64,000 nt of DNA from Burkholderiales bacterium (GTDB taxonomy: Bacteria; Pseudomonadota; Gammaproteobacteria; Burkholderiales; SG8-41), in assembly GCA_036262035.1 (NCBI GenBank), contig DATAJS010000003.1, positions 62,001 to 126,000 of the forward strand, written 5' to 3'. The notes beneath the pieces are model-generated. The model was given only the letters and a program-made list of their open reading frames with translations, had not been told where the DNA came from and ran no database searches. Below, in pieces: positions 42,824 through 51,313 of the stretch. Position 1 is the stretch's first letter. Each line of letters starts with the position of its first letter. A program made the position numbers and the translations under genes.

Positions 42824-43834
42824 CTAACGCGTTGACTGCGTCAGCTTCAACAGCCTCACCGCATTGCCGCCCAGGATCAGCTCTTTCTCCGCCGCGGACA
42901 GCGTCTCCATCCCCGTCACGATCTTCACCGGCTCCTCGTACGCGATGTCGAAGCAGTAGTCGCTGCCCATCATGATGCGGTCGGCGCCGACGAGGTCGAC
43001 GAGGTCCTGGAGGACCTTGGCGTCATAGGCGATGGTGTCGTAGGTGAAACGCTTCAGGTACTCGCTCGGCCGGCGCGGCAGGTGTTTGCACTCGGGGCGT
43101 ATCTCGTAACCACGGTCGAGGCGGCCGCGCAGTATCGGCAGGGCGCCGCCGGCGTGCGGCAGCGAGATCTCGAGCTTGGGGAAGGCGTCGAGGACGCCGC
43201 CGAAGATGAGGTGTGACGCCGCGAGCGCGGTCTCGAACGGGTTGCCGCAGGTGTTGATCAGGTACCACTGCTTCATCCGCTCGTTGTTGACCATCATCGG
43301 GTGCAGGAAGAGCGGCAGGCCGAGCTCCTCCATGCGCGCGTAGAGCGGGAAGAAGCTGCGGTCCGACAGGTCGCGATCGCGCACGACCGTCGCGGCGTAG
43401 ATGCCGCGAATGCCCGGCAGCCGGGCGACGCGGTCGAGCTCTTCGAGCGCGAGCTTCGCGTTCTGCAGCGGCAGCGTGGCGAAGCCGTAGAGCCGCTCCG
43501 GGTGCGCCTTGTGCGCGGCGCTGATCGCGTCGTTGAAGGCCATCGAGAGCTCCAGCCCGAGCTCGTCGTCGGCCCAGTACACCATCGGCTGGGTCAGCGA
43601 CAGGATATGCACCTTGACGCCCTGCCGGTCCATCTCCTTCAGCCGCCCGTCGAGGTCGGTGAACAGCGGCTCGATCGGTCCGGTGCGCAGCGAGAGCCCG
43701 ACCTGTATGAACGTGTTGCCTTTCGGGTCCTGCTCGACGCGCGCGCCGACGCGCGGGCCTTTCTTCGCGATGAGATCGAGATAGGACTGCGGGAAGTAAT
43801 GCGCGTGGGTGTCGATCGTCGGTGCTGCGGGCAA
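42824..43834 (-). CDS. Amidohydrolase-family decarboxylase-like protein (ACMSD-like)
   Basis: A 336-residue protein with TTG start at 43834 behind GGAGGACC. TIDTHAHYFP holds the H-x-H metal ligands, LPLFLHPMM the middle His, and LPHAGGALPILRGRLD with GADRIMMGSDYCFD the later His and the catalytic Asp. The order fits the aminocarboxymuconate-semialdehyde/gamma-resorcylate decarboxylase branch of PF04909. It lies downstream of a Bug receptor on the same strand (89 bp, with a repeat between them), so an aromatic or cyclic carboxylate substrate is plausible. It sits between the two UGSC loci but on the opposite strand. Confidence 0.87.
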   Translation of the reverse strand: MPAAPTIDTHAHYFPQSYLDLIAKKGPRVGARVEQDPKGNTFIQVGLSLRTGPIEPLFTDLDGRLKEMDRQGVKVHILSLTQPMVYWADDELGLELSMAFNDAISAAHKAHPERLYGFATLPLQNAKLALEELDRVARLPGIRGIYAATVVRDRDLSDRSFFPLYARMEELGLPLFLHPMMVNNERMKQWYLINTCGNPFETALAASHLIFGGVLDAFPKLEISLPHAGGALPILRGRLDRGYEIRPECKHLPRRPSEYLKRFTYDTIAYDAKVLQDLVDLVGADRIMMGSDYCFDIAYEEPVKIVTGMETLSAAEKELILGGNAVRLLKLTQSTR

Positions 43835-43885
43835 GGGGTCCTCCGGTATTCGCTTGAATCAAGATGCGCAGGCTACTTCCGGCGC

Positions 43886-43920
43886 GTCGTCGTTCCCGCG
43901 CAGGCGGGAATCCATTTTCG
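43886..43920. repeat. Partial GGGAATCC palindromic repeat
   Basis: CGTCGTTCCCGCGCAGGCGG followed by GAATCCATTTTCG: a half-element of the 33041-33160 family lying between the receptor and amidohydrolase genes of one unit. Confidence 0.8.
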
Positions 43921-43923
43921 GCG

Positions 43924-44889
43924 TCAGTCCGCCTTCGCCCCCGAGTCCTTCACCACCTTCGCCCACTTGTCGATCTCGGAGCGGATGAGCTTCTCGAACG
44001 CCGCCGCGTCCGCCGGGTGCGCCTCGACGCCGGACGCGAACAGCCGGTCCTGGACTTCTTTCATCGAGAGCGTCGAGAGCGACGCCCTGGCGAGCGTGTC
44101 GACGACGGGCTGCGGAATCTTCGCCGGCCCGACGATGCCGTACCACGCGACCGCGACGAAGCCGGGCACGCCCGCCTCGGACATCGTCGGCAGCTCGGGT
44201 ATCGACTTGGAGCGCTGCGCGGCGGTCACCGCATAGCCTTTGAGCTTGCCGGACTTGATGAAAGGAATCGCAGAGGAAAGACTTGCGAAGCTGAAATCGA
44301 CCTGGCCGCCGAGCAGCGCGGTCAGCGATTCGGCCGCGCCCTTGAACGGCACGTGGATCGTCTTCACGCCCGCCATGCTGTTCAGGAGCTCGCCCGACAG
44401 ATGCACCGACGTGCCCGCGCCCGAGCTGCTGAAGTTGAGCTTGCCCGGGTTCGCTTTCGCGTAGGCGATGAACTCCTTCACGTTGTTCGCGGGAATCCGC
44501 GGCGTCGTCACCAGCACGTTCGGGCTCTCGCCGACGAGCACGATCGGCGTGAAGTCGCGCAGCGGATGGTAGTTGAGCTTCGAATAGAGGCTGTAGTTGA
44601 TCGCCTGCGTGCCGATCGTGCCCATCATCAGCGTGTAGCCGTCGGGCACCGACTTCGCGCACAGCTCCGCGGCGATGTTGCCGCCGGCGCCGCCGCGATT
44701 GTCGATGACGACCGCCTGGCCCAGCTTGGCGCGAAGCTCGGGCTCCATCGCGCGCGCGATGATGTCCGCCGCGCTGCCGGCGGTGAACGGTATCAGCATG
44801 CGGACAGGGCGCGTGGGGTATTGCTGTGCGTGCGCGAGCGGGGCAAGCGTGAGTGCGGAAAGCAGGACGGCACGTGCGAGCGATTTCAT
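43924..44889 (-). CDS. Bug/TctC-type receptor upstream of amidohydrolase
   Basis: A 321-residue receptor starting at ATG 44889 (GGAGATCG upstream). Signal peptide ends near LAHAQQYPTRP. Segments: VRMLIPFTAGSAADIIARAME, VVIDNRGGAGGNIAAELCA, SVPDGYTLMMG, SGAGTSVHLSGELLN and HVPFKGAAESL. GSAAD replaces the usual GG(S/T)xD loop. It is divergent from the fused UGSC selenoprotein gene, with starts about 105 bp apart, so the two may be regulated together. Confidence 0.92.
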   Translation of the reverse strand: MKSLARAVLLSALTLAPLAHAQQYPTRPVRMLIPFTAGSAADIIARAMEPELRAKLGQAVVIDNRGGAGGNIAAELCAKSVPDGYTLMMGTIGTQAINYSLYSKLNYHPLRDFTPIVLVGESPNVLVTTPRIPANNVKEFIAYAKANPGKLNFSSSGAGTSVHLSGELLNSMAGVKTIHVPFKGAAESLTALLGGQVDFSFASLSSAIPFIKSGKLKGYAVTAAQRSKSIPELPTMSEAGVPGFVAVAWYGIVGPAKIPQPVVDTLARASLSTLSMKEVQDRLFASGVEAHPADAAAFEKLIRSEIDKWAKVVKDSGAKAD

Positions 44890-44959
44890 TCGATCTCCTC
44901 CGGTTGGTCGTGAGGTTAGCATCTGCGCTATTCTTCGTGCTCCCCTTCAGATCAAACCC

Positions 44960-44985
44960 GGGTCAGACCCCATGGGGTCGGACCC
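44960..44985. repeat. GGGTCAGACCCC inverted repeat before UGSC gene 2
   Basis: GGGTCAGACCCC, AT, GGGGTCGGACCC: the arms pair at 11 of 12 positions. It ends 8 bp before ATG 44994 and occupies the place where a ribosome site is expected. It matches the element at 41084-41118. Confidence 0.8.
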
Positions 44986-44993
44986 GCACACCG

Positions 44994-46745
44994 ATGACTA
45001 ACACCGACGGTTATTACGAAGCGCTGTGGCCGCGCAGCCCGCGCCAGGTCCAGCTCCAGCCGCTCGCCGAGCGCCTGCGCTCGCTCGAAGGCAAGACGAT
45101 CGCGCAGATGTGGGACTACGTGTTCCGCGGCGACGAAGTGTTCGCGCTGCTCGAAGAAGGCCTGCGCGAGCGGTTCCCGAACATCAAGTGGGTGAGTTAC
45201 AAGGAGTTCGGCAATACGCATGGCGGCGAGGAGCGCGAGGTCGTGGCATCGATCGCGCGCAAGTTCAAGGAGCTCAAGGTCGACGCCGCGATCAGCGGCA
45301 TGGGCTGTTGAGGGAGCTGCACGCCCGCCGTGTTGCGGGCGAGTGCAGCGGCCGAAGCGGCGGGTGTCCCGTCGTCGACCCTGGTCTGTGAAGGCTTTCT
45401 CGGGCTCGCGGCGAGCACGTCGGTCGGTCTCGGGCTTCCGAACATTCCGGTCGCGCCGGTGCCCGGTCATACCGGCGTGCAGAGCAAGGACGAGCTTCGT
45501 CGCAACATCCTCGACGTGACGCTGGACCATGTCGTCAAGAACCTGACCGGCGAGATGATGGAAGCGAGCGAGGAATCCGAGCCCGGTGCGCGCGACATCG
45601 TCGTGCGCGGCAGCTTCGACGAGGTGAACCAGTACTTCTACGAGCACGAGTTGTCCGACGGCCTGCCGATCGTGCCGCCGACCAAGGAGCGCGTCGAAGC
45701 GTTCCTCGCTCACACCGATCGCAGCCCCGACGAGATCATCGGCATCATGCTGCCCGACAATCGCGCGGCCACCGTGTGGAGCGTCGCGGTCAACGGCGTG
45801 ATGGCCGGCTGCAAGCCCGAATACATGCCGGTGCTCATCGCGCTGATCGAAGCGATGGCCGACCACTACTACGGCGTCGAGCACAGCGGCAACACGCCGG
45901 GCGGCGAGACCCTGATCGTGCTCAACGGCCCGATCATCAAGGAGCTCGGCTTCAACTACACGCAAGGGGTGATGCGTGACGGTTTCATGGCGAATACCTC
46001 GGTCGGGCGCTTCTGGCGGCTCTACCTGCGTAACATCGCCGGCTTCCTGCCGCACAAGAACGACAAGGCGACCTTCGGCAACACCTGGCGCGTCGTCGTC
46101 GCCGAGAACGAAGACGTCGTGAAAGAGCTCGGCTGGGAGCCGCTGTCGGTCGACATGGGTTTCGCCGCCGGCGACAACACCGTGACCATCTCGCGCATGA
46201 CCGGCGGCAACCACATCTCGTCGATCTCGGGCTCCACGCCCGAGGAGATGCTGCCTTACCTCGCGGACGCGGTGGTGCGCCAGTACTCGTGGCAGATCAT
46301 GTTCACGGTGGGGCAGGGCATGGGAACGCTGCGCCCTCTGGTGCTGCTCGGCCCGATCATCGCCAAAACGATCGCGTCGTGGGGCTGGAGCAAGGCGGAC
46401 CTGCGCAAGTATCTCTACGACCACGCACGGCTGCCGGCGCACCAGTGGGAGCGGATACTGCGCGACTGGACGCTGAAGCCGACGTGGAATCTCGAAGAGG
46501 AAGTGCGGCTCGGCCGCATCCCGAAGGCGTTCTTCGAGTCGGACGATCCGAACCGCATGGTGCCGCTCGTCTGGGACCCGGACGATTACATGATCGTCGT
46601 CACGGGCGACCCCGCGCGCAACAGCGCGTACGTGTTCGCGCACAACGGCGTGCTGGGCTATCCGGTCGCGAAGAAGATCGATACCGCCAAGCCTGTGAAG
46701 GCGGGTGCAAAGACCAAGCGAGGAACGCGTGTCGCTGCGTCGTAG
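44994..46745 (+). CDS. UGSC selenoprotein fused to partner domain (in-frame TGA as Sec)
   Basis: 583 residues if TGA 45309-45311 is Sec (residue 106). The UGSC domain (about 1-190) has LEGKTIAQMWDYVFRGDEVF, AAISGMGC-U-GSCTPAVLRAS, STLVCEGFLGLAASTSVGLG and QSKDELRRNILD. A Cys-Sec pair precedes GSC here. The partner domain (about 200-565) has ELSDGLPIVPPTKERVE, VNGVMAGCKPEYMPVLIAL (Cys273), NTSVGRFWRLYLRNIAGF and ENEDVVKELGWEPLSVDMGF. Its 3' end overlaps the thioredoxin-reductase-like gene by 17 bp. No clear ribosome site is visible at 44994, where the inverted repeat lies. The enzyme is presumably a selenium-dependent redox protein; substrate unknown. Confidence 0.88.
45316..45349 (+). promoter_or_regulatory. 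Putative bacterial SECIS element 2
   Basis: GCTGCAC-GCCCGC, loop CGTGTT, GCGGGC-ga-GTGCAGC: 13 base pairs with a GA bulge, beginning 4 nt after the TGA. The loop lies 18-23 nt beyond the TGA and contains GTG. This is stronger than element 1. Confidence 0.82.
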
Positions 46746-47655
46746 ACGAGACATCTGGGACGTCGTCGTCGTGGGCGGTGGCATCGGGGGATTGACCGCG
46801 GCGTGGTACACCGCGCGCCACGGGCTGCCGACCGCGGTGATCGAAGCCGAAGGCCTGCTCGGCGGACAGGTCGCCACGGTGAACGAGCTCGACGACTGGC
46901 CTTCCACCAGGGAGGAGTCGGGCGTCGAGCTTGCGAGCGCGATGCGCACGAAGCTCGAGATGAACTCGGTCGAGATCGCGCACGAGCCGGTGATCGAAGT
47001 GAAGCGGGACGGCGAGCTCACGCTCGTCAGGACCGCGGAGCGCACGTTCAGGACGCGACGCGTGGTCGCGGCCTCGGGTGCGAAGCTGCGCGAGCTGCCC
47101 GCGGCGGGCACCGACAAGTTCAAGGGCAAAGGCGTCTCGCAATGCGCGCACTGCGACGGCTACTTCTTCAGGAACCAGGACGTGGTGGTCGTCGGGGGCG
47201 GCGACTCGGCGCTGCAGGAAGCGCTGGTGCTGGCTAAGCTCGCGAAGAGCGTGACGATCGTCGTGCGCTCGAAGCTGCGCGCCAAGCGCGCTTACGTCGA
47301 GCGCGCCGCGAGCGCGGCGAACGTCACCTTCGTCTGGGACGCCGAGGTCGACGCGGTGATCGGCAACGGCGCGGTCAGCGGCGTGCGGCTGCGCAGGAAG
47401 ACGGGCGAGAAGAGCGAGATCGCGTGCAGCGGCGTGTTCCCGTTCATCGGTGTCGAGCCGAACACGTCGTACCTGCCGTCATCGGTCCGTCGCGACGACG
47501 GCGGGCGCGTCATCACCGATGAGCGCATGCGCACCGGCGAGCCGTCGATCTTCGCGATCGGCGCGGTGCGTTCGGGGTTCTCGGGCGAGCTCACCGGCGC
47601 CGCGGGAGAAGCAGCGATCGCTGCGGCGACAATTGCCGCTGACCTCGCTCGGTAA
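46729..47655 (+). CDS. Thioredoxin-reductase-like FAD/NAD(P) oxidoreductase
   Basis: A 308-residue flavoprotein with GTG start at 46729, overlapping the selenoprotein gene. DVVVVGGGIGGLTAAWYTARHG binds FAD, GLLGGQVATVNELDDWPS matches the FAD-contact region of thioredoxin reductases, QCAHCDGYFFRN (Cys139, Cys142) is the redox-active C-x-x-C, VVVVGGGDSALQEALVLA binds NAD(P)H, and IFAIGAV is the final FAD motif. The size fits low-molecular-weight TrxR. By analogy with the glycine and proline reductase operons, where trx genes accompany selenoproteins, it probably delivers electrons to the UGSC protein; that is inference. Confidence 0.88.
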   Translation: MSLRRRRDIWDVVVVGGGIGGLTAAWYTARHGLPTAVIEAEGLLGGQVATVNELDDWPSTREESGVELASAMRTKLEMNSVEIAHEPVIEVKRDGELTLVRTAERTFRTRRVVAASGAKLRELPAAGTDKFKGKGVSQCAHCDGYFFRNQDVVVVGGGDSALQEALVLAKLAKSVTIVVRSKLRAKRAYVERAASAANVTFVWDAEVDAVIGNGAVSGVRLRRKTGEKSEIACSGVFPFIGVEPNTSYLPSSVRRDDGGRVITDERMRTGEPSIFAIGAVRSGFSGELTGAAGEAAIAAATIAADLAR

Positions 47656-47656
47656 A

Positions 47657-47882
47657 CGTCAAAAGCAATTAACCGCCAAGGACGCCAAGGACGCAAAGGA
47701 AAAATCAAAACGTCAATAAATCGTCATTCGCGACCGCGCGAAGCGCGAGGTGATCGGGAATCCATTTTGATTTCGGACGCGTTGAAAATGGATTCCCGCG
47801 TACGCGGGCATGACGATTATTTGCCGTTCCTCCGTGTTCCTCCGTGTCCTCCGTGTCCTCCGTGTTCCTCCGTGCCCTCCGT
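47657..47882. repeat. Composite repeat region: CGCAAAGGA, GGATTCCC and CTCCGTG elements
   Basis: 47670-47702 has CCGCCAAGGACGCCAAGGAC and CGCAAAGGA; 47721-47815 is a GTCATTCGC/GGGCATGAC palindrome with TCCATTTTG and AAAATGGATTCCCGC; 47828-47882 is an array of six CTCCGTG units. It fills the gap between convergent genes. Three families that elsewhere stand alone are packed together. Confidence 0.85.
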
Positions 47883-47883
47883 G

Positions 47884-48921
47884 TCAACGCTTTTGGTTTT
47901 GGATTACCCGGGAAACCGCGCGTGTCCCCCCCGACCACGTCGGCACGTAGGCGCCTTTGCGGCCGACGCCGCCGGCCACGACGATCGTGACGTCCTCGGG
48001 CTTTGCGGCGACCCGTAGATAACCGTCCTCCGCGCCGCCGCTCGCTTTGGCGCGCTCGCGCAGCGGCGGCGAAAGCTTGTCGATCGACAGCCGCGCGCGC
48101 TCGTAGATCGCCGCTTTGGCGTCGCGCTTGCTCATGCCGCTCCTTACGAACACGTCCGCATGCTCGGGCGGCATGACGATGAGCGGCTCGCCGCCGCCCA
48201 GCAGTCCGGAGCCGCCGACGTTGCCGGGGATGAGCATCGACTGGGCATAGGTCTGCGCGAGGTCTTCGCCGGTCGCGCTCTCGGAGTCGACGACTTCGAT
48301 CGTGCCGGACACACCGAACGCAGTGACCACGCTCGCACCGGCATCGAAGCCGCGCTCGACGGCGAGCGGCGGCCACGGGCTCTCGGCCTCGTTCTCCGCG
48401 AAGCAGAAGGTGTATTTGCCGGGCTGGCCCAGTGTCGCCATATCGGTCTCGCCGGAACGCGCGCCGCCGGCGTTCTGCAGCGTGAGGCGCAGCGCCCGGC
48501 CGATCGTCGCATTGGCGCGATTGCCCGGGCCGAACGCGTTGACGCCGGCGTTCATCCCGATCTCGCGGGCGGCCGGACCGTTGACGACGACGCACACCGT
48601 CGCGGAGCCGGTCGTTGTTGCAATGCCGAGAAGGTTGAACTCGGGCGCCGCGATCGCTTCGACAGCGGCGGCGACCACACACAGGCAAGCGGGGCTGCAA
48701 CCCGCCATGACGGCGTTGTAAGCGACGTCGCGCCACGAGACGTCCGCGTAGCCCGGCGGCAGGACGGCAATCGTCGTTGCCGCATCGCCGCATGCCGACA
48801 GCATTCGGGCCAGGCGCTCGCGGGTGGGCACCACCGCCGGCAAGCCGTCGCCGAGACCGGCTTCCAGGATCGCCTGCTGTGCTTCATCGAAGTTTTCGGG
48901 CCAGCTCTCTCGTATGTCCAT
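47884..48921 (-). CDS. UGSC-partner paralogue 3
   Basis: A 345-residue protein from ATG 48921 behind GCGGAGGTG. It is homologous to the protein at 41678-42727: GDGLPAVVPTRERLA, YNAVMAGCSPACLCVVAAA (invariant Cys75), NATIGRALRLTLQNAGG, KYTFCFAENEAESPWPPLAVERGF, GGEPLIVMPPEHADVF, SGMSKRDAKAAIYERARL. No UGSC subunit is encoded next to it in this window, so it may share one of the two selenoproteins, use a distant one, or act alone. It is convergent with the thioredoxin-reductase-like gene. Extra cysteines after the conserved one (ACLC) are peculiar to this copy. Confidence 0.8.
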   Translation of the reverse strand: MDIRESWPENFDEAQQAILEAGLGDGLPAVVPTRERLARMLSACGDAATTIAVLPPGYADVSWRDVAYNAVMAGCSPACLCVVAAAVEAIAAPEFNLLGIATTTGSATVCVVVNGPAAREIGMNAGVNAFGPGNRANATIGRALRLTLQNAGGARSGETDMATLGQPGKYTFCFAENEAESPWPPLAVERGFDAGASVVTAFGVSGTIEVVDSESATGEDLAQTYAQSMLIPGNVGGSGLLGGGEPLIVMPPEHADVFVRSGMSKRDAKAAIYERARLSIDKLSPPLRERAKASGGAEDGYLRVAAKPEDVTIVVAGGVGRKGAYVPTWSGGTRAVSRVIQNQKR

Positions 48922-49073
48922 CACACCTCCGCGCGCGATTCTAGCGCGCACTACGCGCATTCCAGGCGTGACGTTTGCTCGCGGTTCCCGACAGAAATCC
49001 CGCGGAAAAACGGTCGTATACTCAGCAAGCCTTCGCCGGATCTTCCGGCCTGCCGTCGAGATGAGCCCCTAAC

Positions 49074-50753
49074 ATGAACGAGCTCGGCGCTTTCCTGCCC
49101 CAGACCAACATCGCTTACTTCACGATGGAGCTCGCGCTCCGCGTCGAGGTGCACACCTATTCCGGCGGTCTCGGCGTGCTGGCCGGCGACACCGTCCGCT
49201 CGTGCGCGGATCTCGAGCTGCCGGTCGTGTTCGTGTCGCCGATCAGCCGCGCGGGATACTTCCGGCAGGAGATCGACGCCGAAGGCCGCCAGATCGAGCA
49301 TCCCGATCCGTGGGACATCGAGCGCTGGGCGCAGCCGCTCGCCGCCATGATCGGCGTGAAGATCGAAGACCGCGACGTGTGGGTCCGGCCGTGGCTCTAC
49401 GTGCACAAGTCCGAAGCGGGTTACTCGGTGCCGGTGCTCCTGCTCGACACCGATCTGGAGCAGAACGATCCGCGCGACCGGCAGCTCACGCACTATCTCT
49501 ACGGCGGCGACATCGAGTACCGCCTGAAGCAGGAGCTGCTGCTCGGCATCGGCGGCGTGCGCATCCTCGAAGCGCTGTCCTTCGACATCGGCACCTATCA
49601 CCTCAACGAAGGCCATGCCGCTTTCGCGACCGTCGAGCTCCTCAAGCGCTTCCCGCGACGCCGCCGGCAAAACGACAAGGCGGAGTGGTCCTACGACGCC
49701 GATCGCGTGCGCGACCTGTGCGTGTTCACCACGCACACGCCGGTGGAAGCGGGACACGACCGCTTCTCGTACGATGTGGTGGGGCGGATAGGCACCGACC
49801 TGCTGCCGATCGAGGCGCTGAAAGTCTTCGGCGGGACCGACAGGCTCAACATGACGCGCCTGTGCCTCAATCTCTCCGGCTTCGTCAACGGCGTGGCGCA
49901 GCGCCACGCGATCACCGCGCGCGAGATGTTTCCCGGCTTCGACGTGCACGCAGTGACCAACGGGGTGCACGTCGGCATCTGGGCGCATCCCGCGTTCGCC
50001 GCGCTCTACCGCCAGCACTACCCGCAGTGGATGCACGAGCCCGAGGTCCTGGTGCGCGCTGATCACCTGCCGGACGCCGACGTGTGGGCCGCTCACACGC
50101 GCGCGAAAACCGAGCTGTGCGGCTTCGTGCGCGAGCACACCGGCGTCGAGATGAATCCCGACGTGCCGATCGTCGGCTTCGCGCGCCGCATGACGGGGTA
50201 CAAGCGCCCGGATCTCCTCTTCAGCGATCTCGAAAGGCTGGCGCAGATCGCGGAGAAGCATCCGTTCCAGCTCGTGTTCGCGGGCAAGGCGCATCCCGCA
50301 GACGCCGCCGGCAAGGAAAGCCTCTACATGATCCACAAGGCGATGGGCGAGCTGAGAGGCCGCATCCCCATCGCTTTCCTCCAGAACTACGACATGTCGG
50401 TCGCGCAGGTGCTCGTCGCGGGCGCCGACGTGTGGCTCAACAACCCGCTGCCGCCGCTCGAAGCGTCGGGCACGAGCGGCATGAAGTCGGCGGTGAACGG
50501 AGGGCTCAACCTCTCGGTGCTCGACGGCTGGTGGGTCGAAGGCTGCATCGAAGGCGTCACCGGCTGGGCGATCGAGGACGCGACCGACGCTGCGCCGCTG
50601 TACGACAAGCTCGAGCGCGTGGTGCTGCCGCTCTACTACGACAACCAGGCGCACTGGATCTGGATGATGAAGCAGGCGATCAGCAAGATCGCGTGCTATT
50701 TCAATTCGCATAGAATGATGCGACGGTATGCGGCCGAGGCGTACCTGCGATAG
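49074..50753 (+). CDS. glgP: Alpha-glucan phosphorylase (GT35)
   Basis: A 559-residue protein of the short alpha-glucan phosphorylase group. IAYFTMELALRVEVHTYSGG and LGVLAGDTVRSCADLELPV form the N-terminal signature, THYLYGGDIEYRLKQE and YHLNEGHAAFATVELL the active-site region, FARRMTGYKRPDLLFSDL the phosphate/PLP contact, and PLEASGTSGMKSAVNGGLN holds the lysine that binds pyridoxal phosphate. It releases glucose 1-phosphate from glycogen or maltodextrin in the cytoplasm. At about 560 residues it is shorter than E. coli GlgP but usual for this branch. It is monocistronic in view. Confidence 0.92.
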   Translation: MNELGAFLPQTNIAYFTMELALRVEVHTYSGGLGVLAGDTVRSCADLELPVVFVSPISRAGYFRQEIDAEGRQIEHPDPWDIERWAQPLAAMIGVKIEDRDVWVRPWLYVHKSEAGYSVPVLLLDTDLEQNDPRDRQLTHYLYGGDIEYRLKQELLLGIGGVRILEALSFDIGTYHLNEGHAAFATVELLKRFPRRRRQNDKAEWSYDADRVRDLCVFTTHTPVEAGHDRFSYDVVGRIGTDLLPIEALKVFGGTDRLNMTRLCLNLSGFVNGVAQRHAITAREMFPGFDVHAVTNGVHVGIWAHPAFAALYRQHYPQWMHEPEVLVRADHLPDADVWAAHTRAKTELCGFVREHTGVEMNPDVPIVGFARRMTGYKRPDLLFSDLERLAQIAEKHPFQLVFAGKAHPADAAGKESLYMIHKAMGELRGRIPIAFLQNYDMSVAQVLVAGADVWLNNPLPPLEASGTSGMKSAVNGGLNLSVLDGWWVEGCIEGVTGWAIEDATDAAPLYDKLERVVLPLYYDNQAHWIWMMKQAISKIACYFNSHRMMRRYAAEAYLR

Positions 50754-50755
50754 CT

Positions 50756-50788
50756 AAAATAGATTCCCGCCTGCGCGGGAATGACGAC
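50756..50788. repeat. Half GGATTCCC palindromic repeat
   Basis: AAAATAGATTCCCGCCTGCG plus CGGGAATGACG, a right-hand half-element of the 33041-33160 family, directly before the thioesterase gene and probably inside its leader. Confidence 0.85.
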
Positions 50789-50794
50789 GGGAAC

Positions 50795-51262
50795 ATGGCA
50801 ACGATCAAAAAAACGAAGAAGAAACGCCTGCCCAAGGCGGACCCGCGCAACCTTTCGATCGAGAACAACACGGTGATGAAGGGCGGCATGCCGCGGGCGC
50901 TGGGCATGCGCGTCACTTCGCTGACGAAGAGGAAAGTCGTCGGCGAGATGACGATCAAGCCGATCCACTGCAACCTCAACGGTCGCGTGAACGGCGGGGC
51001 GATCATGTCGTTCGCCGACGCGCTGGGCGCGGTCGGCGCGGTGGCGCACCGTCCCGAAGGCTATCGCGGCGGCACGATCGAATCGAAGACCAACTTCTTC
51101 GCGGCGGGCGTCGGTCCGGTGCTGCACGCGGTGAGCATTCCGCTGCACGTCGGGCGCACCACGTCGGTCTGGCAGACGACGATCAGCAACGCCGACGGCC
51201 GCATGGTCGCGATCGTCACGCAGACGCAGATCTCGGTGCCGGCTTCGGCGAGCGCCGAGTGA
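50795..51262 (+). CDS. PaaI-type hotdog-fold thioesterase
   Basis: A 155-residue protein from ATG 50795. After a Lys-rich N-terminus (IKKTKKKRLPKADPR) comes a single hotdog domain (PF03061). HCNLNGRVNGGAIMSFADALGAVGAVAH is the helix with the catalytic Asn/Asp region, IESKTNFFAAGV the following strand, and RTTSVWQTTISNADGRMVAIVTQTQ the C-terminal strands. It is expected to hydrolyse a phenylacetyl- or hydroxybenzoyl-type CoA thioester in the cytoplasm. A repeat occupies its upstream region. Confidence 0.86.
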   Translation: MATIKKTKKKRLPKADPRNLSIENNTVMKGGMPRALGMRVTSLTKRKVVGEMTIKPIHCNLNGRVNGGAIMSFADALGAVGAVAHRPEGYRGGTIESKTNFFAAGVGPVLHAVSIPLHVGRTTSVWQTTISNADGRMVAIVTQTQISVPASASAE

Positions 51263-51270
51263 TGACCTGA

Positions 51271-51306
51271 CGTAGGGTGCGTTCGCCGGCAGGCGTAACG
51301 CACCGG
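51271..51306. repeat. Partial GTAGGGTGCG repeat
   Basis: CGTAGGGTGCGTTCGCCGGC with GTAACGCACCGG; the right outer arm is missing. It sits between convergent genes. Confidence 0.7.
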
Positions 51307-51313
51307 CGCGGCG

